Positions 8,994 to 17,601 are shown, counted from the first letter of the stretch. The stretch is 64,000 nt of DNA from Paenibacillus oralis (GCF_003863965.1 NZ_RRCN01000001.1:1249406-1313405), one strand, 5' to 3'. The notes: generated by a model not told the origin, from the sequence alone. Program-made: numbers and translations.

Positions 8994-10430
8994 TTAATTC
9001 TGCAAATACACGTTATCTACATATACCGAGGTTTGGCCCGAGGAGTTGCTGGCGTCGATAAATTGAACGCCGTATTCTTTAATGTTGGACTTATCGACCC
9101 CCGACAGATCCAGGCTCAAATCCAAAGTTCCGCCGGCGCTGATCGTCCGCCAGCCGCTGTCTTTCCACGTATAGTTGTCACCGTACTTCACGTACAGCTT
9201 GACCCCGAGTCCGGAGCCATAGTTCCCCCAGCTCGCCCCCTTTACCGTAGCCCTTAGCTGCGAATGGTCCGAGAAATCGAGATTGCCGCTCTTGTACATA
9301 TAGTGCTGGCTTCCGTTCGACATCGCCATGTCGACCTGCAAAGATCTCGAACCTTTGGCGCTCCAGGCCGTGGTAGACCAAGGCCCGCCGACAATATTGC
9401 CTCCGCTCCACCCGTCGGTGCCCGTTTCAAAGTCGGCATAAGCCCCGTCGGAACCGCCGCCGGGGTTGCCCCCGCCTCCGCCAAGATACTGCCGGAGCCA
9501 TTGCAGCGCCGGCCGTTCGGTGCCCGAACTGGTGATCAATTGCGTGCCCGCTTGCCAGGTTTGGCCCTCAATATAGCCCCACAGCGTGATCCCTTGTACC
9601 GCGGAATGCTCCCAAAGCACAGGGAATTTTTGTTGATATCGGGCCAACTGTGTACTGTCGTCGCCGGTCATGTCCAGTTCCGATACATAAATCGGCAATC
9701 CGGTAGCGGCCAGCGTGTTCAACACCGAATTCATCGTGCCGACCGACACCGTGTCCATATTAAAATAATGGCCTTGGATGCCGATCCCGTCGACCAGGCC
9801 TCTCGCTTTCAGCAAATTGATGATCTTTACATAATTGGCCGCCGCATTCGGATCGCTGATAATCCCATAATCGTTGATCAACAGCTTGGAGTTGGGAAAA
9901 GCTTGTCTGGCTTGTTCAAAAGACCAAATGACCCAATCCCAGCCCGTAGCTCCGTCTCCCCCGATCGCGTTCCGATAAGAAGGTTTGGCGTGCAGCGGTT
10001 CATTAACGACATCGACGAATTGTGCGCCTCCATACCGCTGCCCCGCCGCCTGAATCCACTGCGTGACTTCCGCCCTCTGTTCCGCGGCCGACAGGCCGCC
10101 GATCCAGCCGGGCTCTTGACTGCCCCAAACCAACGTATGGAATTTGAACGGCATGTTGTTGCTTCTGGCATAGTTGTAAGCCGTATCGGCGGCGCCCCAG
10201 TTCATGCTGTTCCTTGTTCCCTCAACTGCCCCCCATTTTGTCGAGTTTTCCGGTGTAATCTGATTCCAGTAGGTTGAAAAGTTGGAGGGGACACTATTGG
10301 CCACAATATTGCCCAAAAACTTGCTCCCGCTCGCCAATGAGGCCCGGGCTTCCCCGCTGAACGCGGCCGATAGCACGGAGCCCAGCAGCACAAAAGCGGC
10401 AAGCCCCATCATGAACCTTGATTTAAGCAT
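8994..10430 (-). CDS. Secreted GH10 endo-1,4-beta-xylanase with C-terminal carbohydrate-binding module
   Basis: A 478-residue protein that cleaves internal beta-1,4 bonds of xylan outside the cell. The signal peptide covers about residues 1-30 (ending ARA). The GH10 barrel spans about 33-318: acid/base Glu144 in VVNEPLH and nucleophile Glu251 in YVSELDMT; TLVWGSQ is the family substrate strand. A glycine-rich linker (GGGGGNPGGGS) leads to a beta-sandwich domain of about 145 residues, probably a CBM of the CBM4/9- or mannanase-tail-like class. GGAGGAAATCACG precedes the ATG. A cre-like site lies about 100 bp upstream, consistent with catabolite repression. Confidence 0.93.
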   Translation of the reverse strand: MLKSRFMMGLAAFVLLGSVLSAAFSGEARASLASGSKFLGNIVANSVPSNFSTYWNQITPENSTKWGAVEGTRNSMNWGAADTAYNYARSNNMPFKFHTLVWGSQEPGWIGGLSAAEQRAEVTQWIQAAGQRYGGAQFVDVVNEPLHAKPSYRNAIGGDGATGWDWVIWSFEQARQAFPNSKLLINDYGIISDPNAAANYVKIINLLKARGLVDGIGIQGHYFNMDTVSVGTMNSVLNTLAATGLPIYVSELDMTGDDSTQLARYQQKFPVLWEHSAVQGITLWGYIEGQTWQAGTQLITSSGTERPALQWLRQYLGGGGGNPGGGSDGAYADFETGTDGWSGGNIVGGPWSTTAWSAKGSRSLQVDMAMSNGSQHYMYKSGNLDFSDHSQLRATVKGASWGNYGSGLGVKLYVKYGDNYTWKDSGWRTISAGGTLDLSLDLSGVDKSNIKEYGVQFIDASNSSGQTSVYVDNVYLQN

Positions 10431-10532
10431 CGTGATTTCCTCCTTGATTATTTTTACTAGAAATCTTCACCTGGACGACGCGCGGTATTTGATCTGACGA
10501 TCGGGACCGGTCACCTCCTTCAAACCCATTTG

Positions 10533-10546
10533 TGCAATCGCTTACA
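10533..10546. promoter_or_regulatory. cre-like site upstream of the xylanase gene
   Basis: Minus-strand TGTAAGCGATTGCA matches the CcpA consensus TGWAANCGNTNWCA at all but one position. It lies about 105 bp before the xylanase start. Confidence 0.55.
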
Positions 10547-10559
10547 TTTCCATATTATA

Positions 10560-10937
10560 ATTGTTTAACAATATCTGGAATCCTCCAAATTAAAGCTTTT
10601 ACCTTGAAAAATTTAGATGTTTGATTACGGATCTCCACTCCCTGTCACACAACAAAATAAGAAATTTGTGGAAAATAGTCGAAAAGACTCATTGATGCAT
10701 TACATTTATTTACTATATAGTTAATTTGAGGACGCCACTTTGAAACAATTCCACTCTCTTTCTCCCAGGTTTGAGGTATGACGCCCTGAATTTTTTTTGA
10801 CGGGGGGTGTGCCATGAACGGATTTTACTTCCGAAATAAGCCGCTTTTTGTGCCGTTATTTTTCCAATCCTGGTTTTTGCGTAAGTTTTAACCTGTTTGT
10901 TTATAATTTGCAAAATTTCCATGAAGGAGCTGTTTGT
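10560..10937. other. Divergent intergenic region before the pectate lyase
   Basis: AT-rich DNA between the xylanase and the pectate lyase genes, which diverge here. It must hold both promoters, but I could not pick a convincing -35/-10 pair. A small minus-strand open frame at 10713-10922 lacks a ribosome site and protein character. Confidence 0.4.
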
Positions 10938-12311
10938 ATGAAAAAATCAAAATTAGCTTCACGCGGAATAATGGTCGCGCTTACATTCACTCTTGCATTG
11001 GGCGGATCGCTGACTTGGGGTTTACCGTCCTCGCTGGCGGTGAACGACGAATCCGGCGCTGCCGGGATCGAAGAGTCCGCTGCACCGGCAAGCAGTGAAT
11101 TCACTACTGTCGGCGAGAGCGAAGAGTCCGTGACAGCGGCGGCGGAAGTCATATATGTCTCCCCTAACGGCTCGAGCAGCAATTCGGGGACGATCGATAG
11201 TCCGACCACGTTGGGCGCGGCTATTACCAAAGTTTCGCCCGGCGGCACCATATACTTGCGCGGAGGCACCTACAACTTTTCCGCTCCGGTAACCATCGAA
11301 CGGAACAACAGCGGCAGCGCAGGCCAATATAAAACGATCGCCGCGTACGGGAGCGAAAAACCGGTGCTGGATTTCTATGCCCAAGCCTTCGCTTCCGACC
11401 AACGCGGACTGCAAATTTTCGGGCACTACTGGCATGTCAAGGGGCTGGAAGTACGGGGAGCGGGAGATAACGGGATCTTCATCGGCGGAAATTACAACAT
11501 CATCGAAAATGTAGAAACCCACCATAACCGCGACTCCGGGCTGCAGATCAGCCGTTATTCCTCCTCCCTGTCGGATATCGCCGATTGGCCAAGCTATAAC
11601 CAAATTATCCGGGTATACTCCCATGACAATTTCGACCCCGACAACGGTGAAGACGCGGACGGCTTTGCCGCCAAGCTGACGATCGGCCCGGGCAATGTAT
11701 TCGATAGCTGCATCGCCGCTTGGAATACCGACGACGGTTGGGATCTGTACACCAAGTCCGAAACGGGAGCGATCGGAACGGTTACGATCAAGAACAGCAT
11801 CGCTTACAAAAACGGCCAAACCTCGGACGGCAATTCGACGTCGGACAGCGATGGCAATGGCTTCAAGCTGGGCGGGGATAAAATCGCCGTCAATCACATC
11901 GTGCAAAACAGCGTCGCCTTCCAGAACAAAAAACACGGCTTCACCTACAACAGCAACCCGGGCTCCATCACCATGACCAATAATACCTCCTGGAGCAACG
12001 GACAAAGCAATTTCGCCTTTGACAAAGGCACGCATGTGTTCACGAACAATCTGTCGTACTCCGGGGGATCCAGCGACAAAACGAGCGGAACCGATGTCGA
12101 CAGCAGCAACGTCTGGTGGAAAAACAAAAAAAGCACCAACGCCAAAGGACTGGTGGCCAGTGATGCGGATTTCGTCTCCCTGACCCCATCCGTCACCAGA
12201 AACGCTGACGGTTCCTTCAGTCTCGGGAACTTTTTGAAGCTTGCCGCCGGCAGCGACCTGATCGGATCAGGAACGCCCAGCGGTACGAATATCGGCGCGA
12301 CAATGCCGTAA
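10938..12311 (+). CDS. Secreted pectate lyase, PL9 family
   Basis: Cleaves polygalacturonate by beta-elimination outside the cell with calcium. The 457-residue protein starts at ATG 10938, after AAGGAGCTGTTTGT; the longer open frame lacks a ribosome site. The signal peptide runs to about residue 35 (SSLAVND). A Ser/Glu-rich linker precedes a right-handed parallel beta-helix whose rungs are recognisable from repeated N-x-I/V motifs (YNIIENVETHHN, FDSCIAAWNTDDGWDLY, IKNSIAYKN). The aspartate-rich segment DPDNGEDADGFAAKL and NTDDGWD fit the PL9 calcium site. Products would feed the hexuronate pathway encoded at 4221-6165. A hairpin terminator follows. Confidence 0.88.
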   Translation: MKKSKLASRGIMVALTFTLALGGSLTWGLPSSLAVNDESGAAGIEESAAPASSEFTTVGESEESVTAAAEVIYVSPNGSSSNSGTIDSPTTLGAAITKVSPGGTIYLRGGTYNFSAPVTIERNNSGSAGQYKTIAAYGSEKPVLDFYAQAFASDQRGLQIFGHYWHVKGLEVRGAGDNGIFIGGNYNIIENVETHHNRDSGLQISRYSSSLSDIADWPSYNQIIRVYSHDNFDPDNGEDADGFAAKLTIGPGNVFDSCIAAWNTDDGWDLYTKSETGAIGTVTIKNSIAYKNGQTSDGNSTSDSDGNGFKLGGDKIAVNHIVQNSVAFQNKKHGFTYNSNPGSITMTNNTSWSNGQSNFAFDKGTHVFTNNLSYSGGSSDKTSGTDVDSSNVWWKNKKSTNAKGLVASDADFVSLTPSVTRNADGSFSLGNFLKLAAGSDLIGSGTPSGTNIGATMP

Positions 12312-12350
12312 TGGCAGGGCAGGCGCCGCGCCAAAATTCAATTTTAAAGA

Positions 12351-12380
12351 AAGGAAGACGTCTCACGGCGTCCTTTAAGT
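12351..12380 (+). terminator. Short hairpin after the pectate lyase
   Basis: AAAGGA-N-GACG pairs with CG-N-CGTCCTTT, followed by a weak tail. It lies 40 bp after the stop. Confidence 0.4.
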
Positions 12381-12411
12381 AAATGCGGCTTGGTTTATGC
12401 ACGCAAAATTT

Positions 12412-12448
12412 GCCGGATGCGGAGAAGCGTCTGCATCCGGCTGTTTTT
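12412..12448 (+). terminator. Strong intrinsic terminator after the pectate lyase
   Basis: GCCGGATGC and GCATCCGGC enclose a 12-base loop and are followed by TGTTTTTT. Confidence 0.85.
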
Positions 12449-12478
12449 TACATCGGCCGCTACGGATTCGCGAAGCTC

Positions 12479-12660
12479 ATTGGAAATATCCAATAGATTC
12501 ACGGAAATCAGACGCCATTTTGAACTCTCATTGGAAAATATCCAATAGAATTCGCTCAAATCGCCCTATTGCCCGCTACCGAGCTCAATCTATTGGAAAA
12601 TATCCAATCAGGCTGCTGTATTTGCCACTGAATTTCCAATTCTATTGGATATCTCCAATC
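12479..12660. repeat. Intergenic module repeat, family C copy 3
   Basis: Four modules: ATTGGAAATATCCAATAG forward at 12479 and 12530, inverted at about 12587 and 12639. Pitch is 52 within each pair. The flank CAGAACGTTA after the last module is shared with the copy at 8689. It lies directly against the truncated cobA remnant. Confidence 0.82.
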
Positions 12661-12666
12661 AGAACG

Positions 12667-12804
12667 TTATGTCGGGGCGCGGGAACCTGTCACCTGCCCT
12701 GGCAGGCAATGTTGGCTTGGTCTTTTCACGGCTTTGATCGTGATCAGCTCCGGGTCACCCGGGCCGGCGCCGACGATGCTTACCTTCCCGACGGGGCCGG
12801 TCAT
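12667..12804 (-). pseudogene. 5' remnant of uroporphyrinogen-III C-methyltransferase (cobA/SUMT)
   Basis: Minus-strand ATG at 12804 overlaps the nirC stop as ATGA and encodes MTGPVGKVSIVGAGPGDPEL followed by ITIKAVKR, the unmistakable first 28 or so residues of SUMT, the enzyme that starts sirohaem synthesis from uroporphyrinogen III. After this the frame runs into unrelated sequence and stops at 12667, next to a family C repeat. More than 200 codons are missing. An intact copy would have been the fourth gene of the nirBDC operon, supplying the cofactor of NirB. The deletion edge lies near 12720. Confidence 0.85.
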
Positions 12805-13703
12805 AGGCTTTTTCCCGCTCCGGCCGTCGCCGCCGGCACCGCCCGGCGGCCGGGCTCGTCCGACGCATTTAACGAAGAAGACGCCGAGGACGCATCCCTT
12901 TCCACTTGCGACGCCAAACTTGTTCCTTTCTGTGACACGTAAAGCAGCAGTCCCGTAAACACGACGCCGCCAAGGAAGTTGCCGATCAGCACGGGAATCT
13001 GGTTCCATACCCACCAGTCGGCAAAGCTGACGTTCGCGCCCAGCATCATCCCCGCCGGAATGACAAACATGTTCACGACGGCATGCTCAAACCCCTGCGC
13101 GAAAAAGATCAAAATCGGCAGCCACATCGCCGCGATTTTTCCCGCCGTCGAACGCGAAGTCATCCCCATCACCACCCCCAGGGTGACCATCCAGTTGCAC
13201 AGCACTGCTTTGATGGTGACGAGGGCGAGCCCGCTGCCGCCCATATGCTTGTAGGCGACCGTTTTGGCTTCGCTGGTCTGAATGATCGTCTGGATCAGCG
13301 GGTGGCTGAAATCCGTACCCATTTTCGTAATTGTCAGCCCATATAGGATCGCGTACACCGCGCAGCCGATCAGATGTCCGAGGATCACCCAGCCGAAATT
13401 GGCCAGCATCCGGGAAAGCGGGACCCGCCGCTCCAGCACGGCCAAAGGGATCAAAGCAAAGCTGCTGGTCACCAGCTCAAGTCCAAGCAGCACGATGATG
13501 ACGAAGCCAACGGGAAAAATAAGCGCCCCGACGATGCCCAGCGACGTTTGCTGCGTGGCCGTGAAAGCCAGCGTTGTGGCAAAAGCGAGAATCGCCCCGC
13601 CCAAAAACCCTTTCGCCAGCATCTGCAGGATGCTAAGGCGGGCCTTGTTCTCTCCCGTTTCAATCATCGCATTCAGCACTTCACCGGGTTTTACGTAGTC
13701 CAT
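12801..13703 (-). CDS. nirC: Formate/nitrite transporter family protein (nitrite channel)
   Basis: A 300-residue FNT-family pentameric channel protein with six hydrophobic segments. The conserved pore elements are visible: LVTSSFALIPLA after helix 2 (omega loop region), NWMVTLGVVMG (about 170-180) and FEHAVVNMFVIPAGMMLG (about 210-227). The C-terminal 40 residues are a Ser/Ala-rich tail of low complexity. Position in the nirBD operon, 15 bp after nirD, argues for nitrite rather than formate. Its stop overlaps the start of the cobA remnant. Confidence 0.9.
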   Translation of the reverse strand: MDYVKPGEVLNAMIETGENKARLSILQMLAKGFLGGAILAFATTLAFTATQQTSLGIVGALIFPVGFVIIVLLGLELVTSSFALIPLAVLERRVPLSRMLANFGWVILGHLIGCAVYAILYGLTITKMGTDFSHPLIQTIIQTSEAKTVAYKHMGGSGLALVTIKAVLCNWMVTLGVVMGMTSRSTAGKIAAMWLPILIFFAQGFEHAVVNMFVIPAGMMLGANVSFADWWVWNQIPVLIGNFLGGVVFTGLLLYVSQKGTSLASQVERDASSASSSLNASDEPGRRAVPAATAGAGKSL

Positions 13704-13718
13704 GGTGCGTCTCCCCTT

Positions 13719-14033
13719 CTACAGCGAAATATAGATAGCTCCGTCTTTTTCATCGATTTCGGTTTCGTATACGGTCACTTGGCCGTGATCCGGCTCACGC
13801 ACTTGCCCGCTGGTTAAATCGATTTTCCAGTCATGCAGGGGACAATGCACGGCCGCGCCGCACACCATCCCTTCCGACAGCCGTCCCGCCTTGTGCGGGC
13901 AGCGATTTTCGATCGCCCGCACCGTGCCGTCGCTGAGCCGGAAAATCGCCACCTCCTTATCCCCGATCGTTACCGTCCGCGCCCCCAGCCGGTCGATCTC
14001 GTCCAGCCGGGCAACCTGTATTTTTGTCAGCAT
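13719..14033 (-). CDS. nirD: Assimilatory nitrite reductase small subunit (Rieske-type)
   Basis: A 104-residue Rieske [2Fe-2S] protein with the two cluster motifs CPHKAG and CPLHDW about 17 residues apart. It partners with NirB in NADH-dependent reduction of nitrite to ammonium in the cytoplasm. It begins 14 bp after the nirB stop, with GGGGGAACGACC before the ATG. Confidence 0.94.
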   Translation of the reverse strand: MLTKIQVARLDEIDRLGARTVTIGDKEVAIFRLSDGTVRAIENRCPHKAGRLSEGMVCGAAVHCPLHDWKIDLTSGQVREPDHGQVTVYETEIDEKDGAIYISL

Positions 14034-14047
14034 GGTCGTTCCCCCTA

Positions 14048-16480
14048 TCAGTTCTGCAACTGCGCGCTTTGCAGCGGTTCGAAGTTTTTACGCAGCTCTT
14101 CGTTGTGAATGATCTCCTTCCACGGATCGGTCGTACGGCTGAGCGTCTCCTCGATGCGCGCGGCGAGCGCCTGACGTTCCTCGGCATTCTCCAGCACCGC
14201 TTTGATCGCGTCCAGCCCGACCCGCTCCACCCACTGCGCGGTGCGTTCGTTCCAGCTCGCCTGCTCGCGGTAGTATTGCAGGAAGGCCGCCGTCCACTCC
14301 ATCACTTCATCCTCCGTTTTTACCGTGCAGAGCAGTTCCGCCGCCCGCACCTTCACGCCGCCGTTGCCGCCGATATAAAGCTCCCAGCCGCCGTCGATGG
14401 CGACAACGCCAAGGTCCTTGATCGTCGCTTCCGCGCAGTTGCGGGGGCACCCGGATACGGCCAGCTTCACCTTGCCCGGCGTATTGAGGCGTTCGAACGC
14501 TTTTTCCATGCGGATCCCCATCGCGATCGAGTCCTGCGTGCCGAAGCGGCAGAAGGTCGAGCCAACGCAGGTTTTCACCGTGCGCAACGCCTTTCCGTAG
14601 GCATGGCCGGACGCCATATCCAGCTCCTCCCAGATCTTCGGCAGGTCTTCTTTTTTGACGCCGAGGAGGTCAAGCCGCTGTCCGCCGGTAAATTTCACCA
14701 TCGGTACGTTGTATTTCTCCGCCACGGCCGCGATCCGCTTGAGATCGGCCGGGGAAGTCACACCGCCGTAAATCCGGGGCACGACGGAAAACGTTCCGTC
14801 CTTTTGAATATTCGCGTGGTAGCGTTCGTTGACGAACCGCGATTCTTTTTCATCGGCGTATTCGGCCGGCCAGAGCATGCCCAAGTAGTAGTTCAGCGCC
14901 GGGCGGCATTTGGAGCAGCCTTCCGGCTCCTTCCATTCCAGCACGTTCATGACCTCTTTGACGCTTTTCAGGCCCATCGTTTTGATGCTTTCGACGATTT
15001 CGTCACGGCTAAGCGAAGTGCAGCCGCAGATGCCTTCCTTGGCCGGCTCGCCGATATCGCCTTCGGCGTATAAATGCAGCAGCCCTTCGACAAGCGGCTT
15101 GCAGCCGCCGCAGGAGCCCGACGCCTTCGTGCAGGCTTTGATCTCGCCGACGCTGGTGCAGCCGCTTTTCACCGCGTCGACGATCGTTCCTTTGGAAACG
15201 CCGTTGCAGCCGCAAATGATCTCGTCATCCGCCATCGCGGCCAGCCTGGCGTTCGGGGAGGCCGCGGAGGATTGCCCCGGCGTGTAGCCGAGCAGCAGCT
15301 CCTTCTCTTTTCCGGCCACCGACTCCCCGCTTTTGATTTTGGCGAACAACGATGCGCCGTCCGTCGTGTCCCCGAACAGCACCGCGCCGACGAGCCGGTC
15401 GTCCTGCAGGACGATTTTGCGGTAGGTGCCTTCCAGTTCGTCCTGGATGCGCAGCGAACGCGTTCCCGGAGCATCGTTAAAATAACCGGCGGAAAAAACG
15501 TCCACCCCCGACACCTTCAGCTTGGTCGAGGTGACGGACCCTTCGTAGCCGGCCGTCTCCACGCCGGCCAGCCGCTTGGCCAGGACGCTGCCCTGCTCGT
15601 ACAGCGGGGCCACCAGGCCGTAGGCGATGCCGCGGTGCTCGGCGCATTCGCCGACCGCGTACACGCCGGGGGCGCTCGTTTTCAAATCATCGTTCACGAT
15701 GATGCCCCGATTCACCTCCAGCCCGGCCGATTTGGCCAGCTCCACGTTCGGCTTGATGCCGACGGCCATCACGACCAGATCGGCTTCCAGCCGGCTGCCG
15801 TCGGCAAATTCCAGCCCTTCGGCCCGGCGATGGCCGTAAATGCTCGCCGTCTGCTTCTGCAGCAGGAATTTCATCCCCTGCGCCTCCAGCTCGCGCTGCA
15901 GCATCCGCGCGGCCGGCTCGTCAAGCTGCCGCTCCATCAAGTAGGGATTGATGTGCACGACGGAGACGTCCATCCCCAGATGCAGCAGCCCCCGCGCCGC
16001 TTCCAGGCCGAGCAGCCCGCCGCCGATCACCGCCGCTTTCTTATATTTTTGGGAAGCTTCCATCATCAGCTCGCAATCCTTGATATCGCGGAAGCCGATT
16101 ACGCCTTCTTTTTGCGCGCCCGGGAGCGGAAGCATAAACGGATCGGAGCCTGTCGCCAAAATCAGCGCATCATATTCCGCCTGGACACCGGACGCCGAGA
16201 TGACCCGTTTGTTCGCCATATCAAGCTTCGTCACCGCGTCGCCGAGATGCAGCTTGATGTTGTTTTCCGCGTACCATTCAAGGTCGTTAATGATAATTTC
16301 CTTCAGATCGGCTCCACCGGCGAGCACCGAGGACAGCATGATCCGATTGTAGTTCGGGTACGGCTCCGCGCCGAACACCGTAATTTCATAAGCCTCCGGG
16401 GCCAGCTTCAGCACATGCTCGATCGTGCGCATCCCCGCCATCCCGTTGCCGACGAGCACCATTTTTTTCTTGTGGTTCAT
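14048..16480 (-). CDS. nirB: Assimilatory nitrite reductase large subunit
   Basis: Reduces nitrite to ammonium with NADH; sirohaem, [4Fe-4S], [2Fe-2S] and FAD enzyme of 810 residues. An FAD/NAD(P) disulfide-reductase module fills about 1-320 (VLVGNGMAGMR; AVIGGGLLGLEAARGL; YAVGECAEH). Two BFD-like [2Fe-2S] segments follow (CGCNGVSKG...CGGCKP and CGCTSLSRD...CSKCRP). The sirohaem/[4Fe-4S] half has TCVGSTFCRFG and SGCPRNCAEA, giving the four cysteine ligands. ATG 16480 was preferred to 16486 because GGGGAG is then seven bases away. The leader carries an ANTAR antiterminator and GlnR/TnrA boxes, so expression should need both nitrogen limitation and the adjacent regulator. Confidence 0.95.
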   Translation of the reverse strand: MNHKKKMVLVGNGMAGMRTIEHVLKLAPEAYEITVFGAEPYPNYNRIMLSSVLAGGADLKEIIINDLEWYAENNIKLHLGDAVTKLDMANKRVISASGVQAEYDALILATGSDPFMLPLPGAQKEGVIGFRDIKDCELMMEASQKYKKAAVIGGGLLGLEAARGLLHLGMDVSVVHINPYLMERQLDEPAARMLQRELEAQGMKFLLQKQTASIYGHRRAEGLEFADGSRLEADLVVMAVGIKPNVELAKSAGLEVNRGIIVNDDLKTSAPGVYAVGECAEHRGIAYGLVAPLYEQGSVLAKRLAGVETAGYEGSVTSTKLKVSGVDVFSAGYFNDAPGTRSLRIQDELEGTYRKIVLQDDRLVGAVLFGDTTDGASLFAKIKSGESVAGKEKELLLGYTPGQSSAASPNARLAAMADDEIICGCNGVSKGTIVDAVKSGCTSVGEIKACTKASGSCGGCKPLVEGLLHLYAEGDIGEPAKEGICGCTSLSRDEIVESIKTMGLKSVKEVMNVLEWKEPEGCSKCRPALNYYLGMLWPAEYADEKESRFVNERYHANIQKDGTFSVVPRIYGGVTSPADLKRIAAVAEKYNVPMVKFTGGQRLDLLGVKKEDLPKIWEELDMASGHAYGKALRTVKTCVGSTFCRFGTQDSIAMGIRMEKAFERLNTPGKVKLAVSGCPRNCAEATIKDLGVVAIDGGWELYIGGNGGVKVRAAELLCTVKTEDEVMEWTAAFLQYYREQASWNERTAQWVERVGLDAIKAVLENAEERQALAARIEETLSRTTDPWKEIIHNEELRKNFEPLQSAQLQN

Positions 16481-16506
16481 CTCCATTCTCCCCTTTCGCG
16501 AAATCG

Positions 16507-16614
16507 CCCTAAAAACAGAAAAAGCCCGCTTCGCCCGCAGAAAAACACACTTTTCGTACGGATTGCGAAGACAGGCTCCATTGCCGCTTCTTTCCGGGTA
16601 CCCCATTGTACCCG
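16507..16614 (-). promoter_or_regulatory. ANTAR-responsive tandem hairpins overlapping a terminator in the nirB leader
   Basis: In the nirB leader, hairpin P1 (16595-16614) has stem CGGGTAC/GTACCCG and hexaloop AATGGG. Hairpin P2 (16567-16590) has stem GAAG-C-GGC/GCC-TGT-CTTC and hexaloop AATGGA. The linker is four bases. Both loops have A at position 1 and G at position 4, the published ANTAR-target signature. The 3' arm of P2 (GCC-TGT-CTTCGC, 16565-16576) also pairs with GCGAAG-CG-GGC (16524-16534), followed by UUUUUCUGUUUUU, forming a terminator that excludes P2. Binding of the ANTAR protein to P1-P2 would thus allow read-through into nirB. Confidence 0.85.
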
Positions 16615-16666
16615 ACGTTTCAATATTGAATTATACAAACTTGAAAAATGAAATTGATTGACATTT

Positions 16667-16695
16667 ACTATATAAAAGCTTTATGGCAATGTCAA
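16667..16695 (-). promoter_or_regulatory. Promoter of the nirBDC operon
   Basis: On the minus strand TTGACA (16690-16695) and TATAGT (16667-16672) are separated by 17 bp. Transcription would start about 16660, giving a leader of about 180 nt that contains the ANTAR hairpins. Confidence 0.75.
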
Positions 16696-16706
16696 TAATT
16701 ATTACA
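16690..16706. promoter_or_regulatory. GlnR/TnrA box 1
   Basis: TGTCA-ATAATTA-TTACA fits the consensus TGTNA-N7-TNACA exactly. It overlaps the -35 element of the nirB promoter. Confidence 0.7.
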
Positions 16707-16731
16707 TAAATTTTAATAAATAATTTTTTAA

Positions 16732-16748
16732 TGTCAGTTTTCTTAACA
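16732..16748. promoter_or_regulatory. GlnR/TnrA box 2
   Basis: TGTCA-GTTTTCT-TAACA also fits TGTNA-N7-TNACA exactly. Its centre is 42 bp, about four helical turns, from box 1, upstream of the nirB promoter and also upstream of the divergent ANTAR gene. Confidence 0.7.
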
Positions 16749-16971
16749 TTTGTATTGATTTTTTGGAGAAAAGACGAGAAAATACATGTATCATTTTCAG
16801 ACCTCGTTTCCATGTCAGTTTTCTTCCCGTTGCTGATGGGCTCCATTCGTCAAGCTCTTTGCTTGCTGCTTGCTGCTTGCCGCGGGCGTTCTTGTGTCTT
16901 CTTAATAGGTGCGTGTTCAATACCTCTATAAGTTTGAAAAGTTCGTCATGGATAGGAGGGAGTGCCTCTCG

Positions 16972-17577
16972 ATGCGCTTTTTATTGGTCATACGCGATAC
17001 TTCTTATACCGAAGCCGGGCCGGGGGCTCCGCACCTGACGCCGCCTCTGCCCGATCCCGAGTCAAAGCTGAAAACGAGCGGTTATCTCGTCCTCGCCTCC
17101 TGCCAGGAGCCGCAAATCCGCAAGCGGATCAAAGAGGTCGATGCCGCCGTTCTCGATATGCCAATCGATACGGTCCGGCGCTGGGGCGAGCTATTGCTGA
17201 AGTGGAAGCCCCTGCCGCTCTTGTGGTGGTGCAGCGCGGAAGCCGCCTCCGCTTCCCTGGAGGCTTGCGAAACCGACGTCCCGATCGACGGCGTCCTGGC
17301 TCCCTCGATGTCCGCGAAGGAGCTGCACTGGGCGCTGCAAATCGGCGCCAAGCATTTCTTTGAGCGCCAGGCATGGATGGATGAACGTGAGCAACTGGTC
17401 TCACGCCTGGAAGAACGCAAATGGATCGACATGGCCAAAGGCATTTTATGCGACGTGAACAAGGTGTCCGAAGCGGAAGCCTACGATATGCTGCGCAAAC
17501 GGGCGATGAATGAACGAAAACGGATGGTGGATGTGGCGACATCGGTCGTCAAAGCGCACCAGCAATTAAAATTTTGA
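16972..17577 (+). CDS. ANTAR-domain antiterminator regulator of nitrite assimilation
   Basis: A 201-residue protein. The N-terminal part (about 1-115) resembles a receiver fold but lacks the usual acidic pocket and phospho-acceptor, so it is probably a pseudo-receiver. A short coiled segment (DEREQLVSRLEE) leads to the three-helix ANTAR RNA-binding domain (about 145-195: KWIDMAKGILCD, SEAEAYDMLRKRAM, RKRMVDVATSVV). The gene diverges from nirB, whose leader carries matching ANTAR hairpins. The start ATG 16972 follows AGGAGGG; upstream in-frame ATGs are less well placed. How it senses nitrate or nitrite without a phosphorylation site is not visible. Confidence 0.88.
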   Translation: MRFLLVIRDTSYTEAGPGAPHLTPPLPDPESKLKTSGYLVLASCQEPQIRKRIKEVDAAVLDMPIDTVRRWGELLLKWKPLPLLWWCSAEAASASLEACETDVPIDGVLAPSMSAKELHWALQIGAKHFFERQAWMDEREQLVSRLEERKWIDMAKGILCDVNKVSEAEAYDMLRKRAMNERKRMVDVATSVVKAHQQLKF

Positions 17578-17601
17578 GCCAGTCTTATTGGGGCCAGTCA
17601 T

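Noticed and set aside
10713-10922. Small minus-strand open frame between xylanase and pectate lyase
   Set aside because: No ribosome site; covers the pectate lyase leader.
12801-13703. Formate channel focA
   Set aside because: The fold is shared, but the gene lies in the nirBD operon and no pyruvate formate-lyase is near; nirC is the better name.
15074-16651. Plus-strand open frame of 525 codons
   Set aside because: It is antisense to nirB throughout; no family match and no ribosome site.
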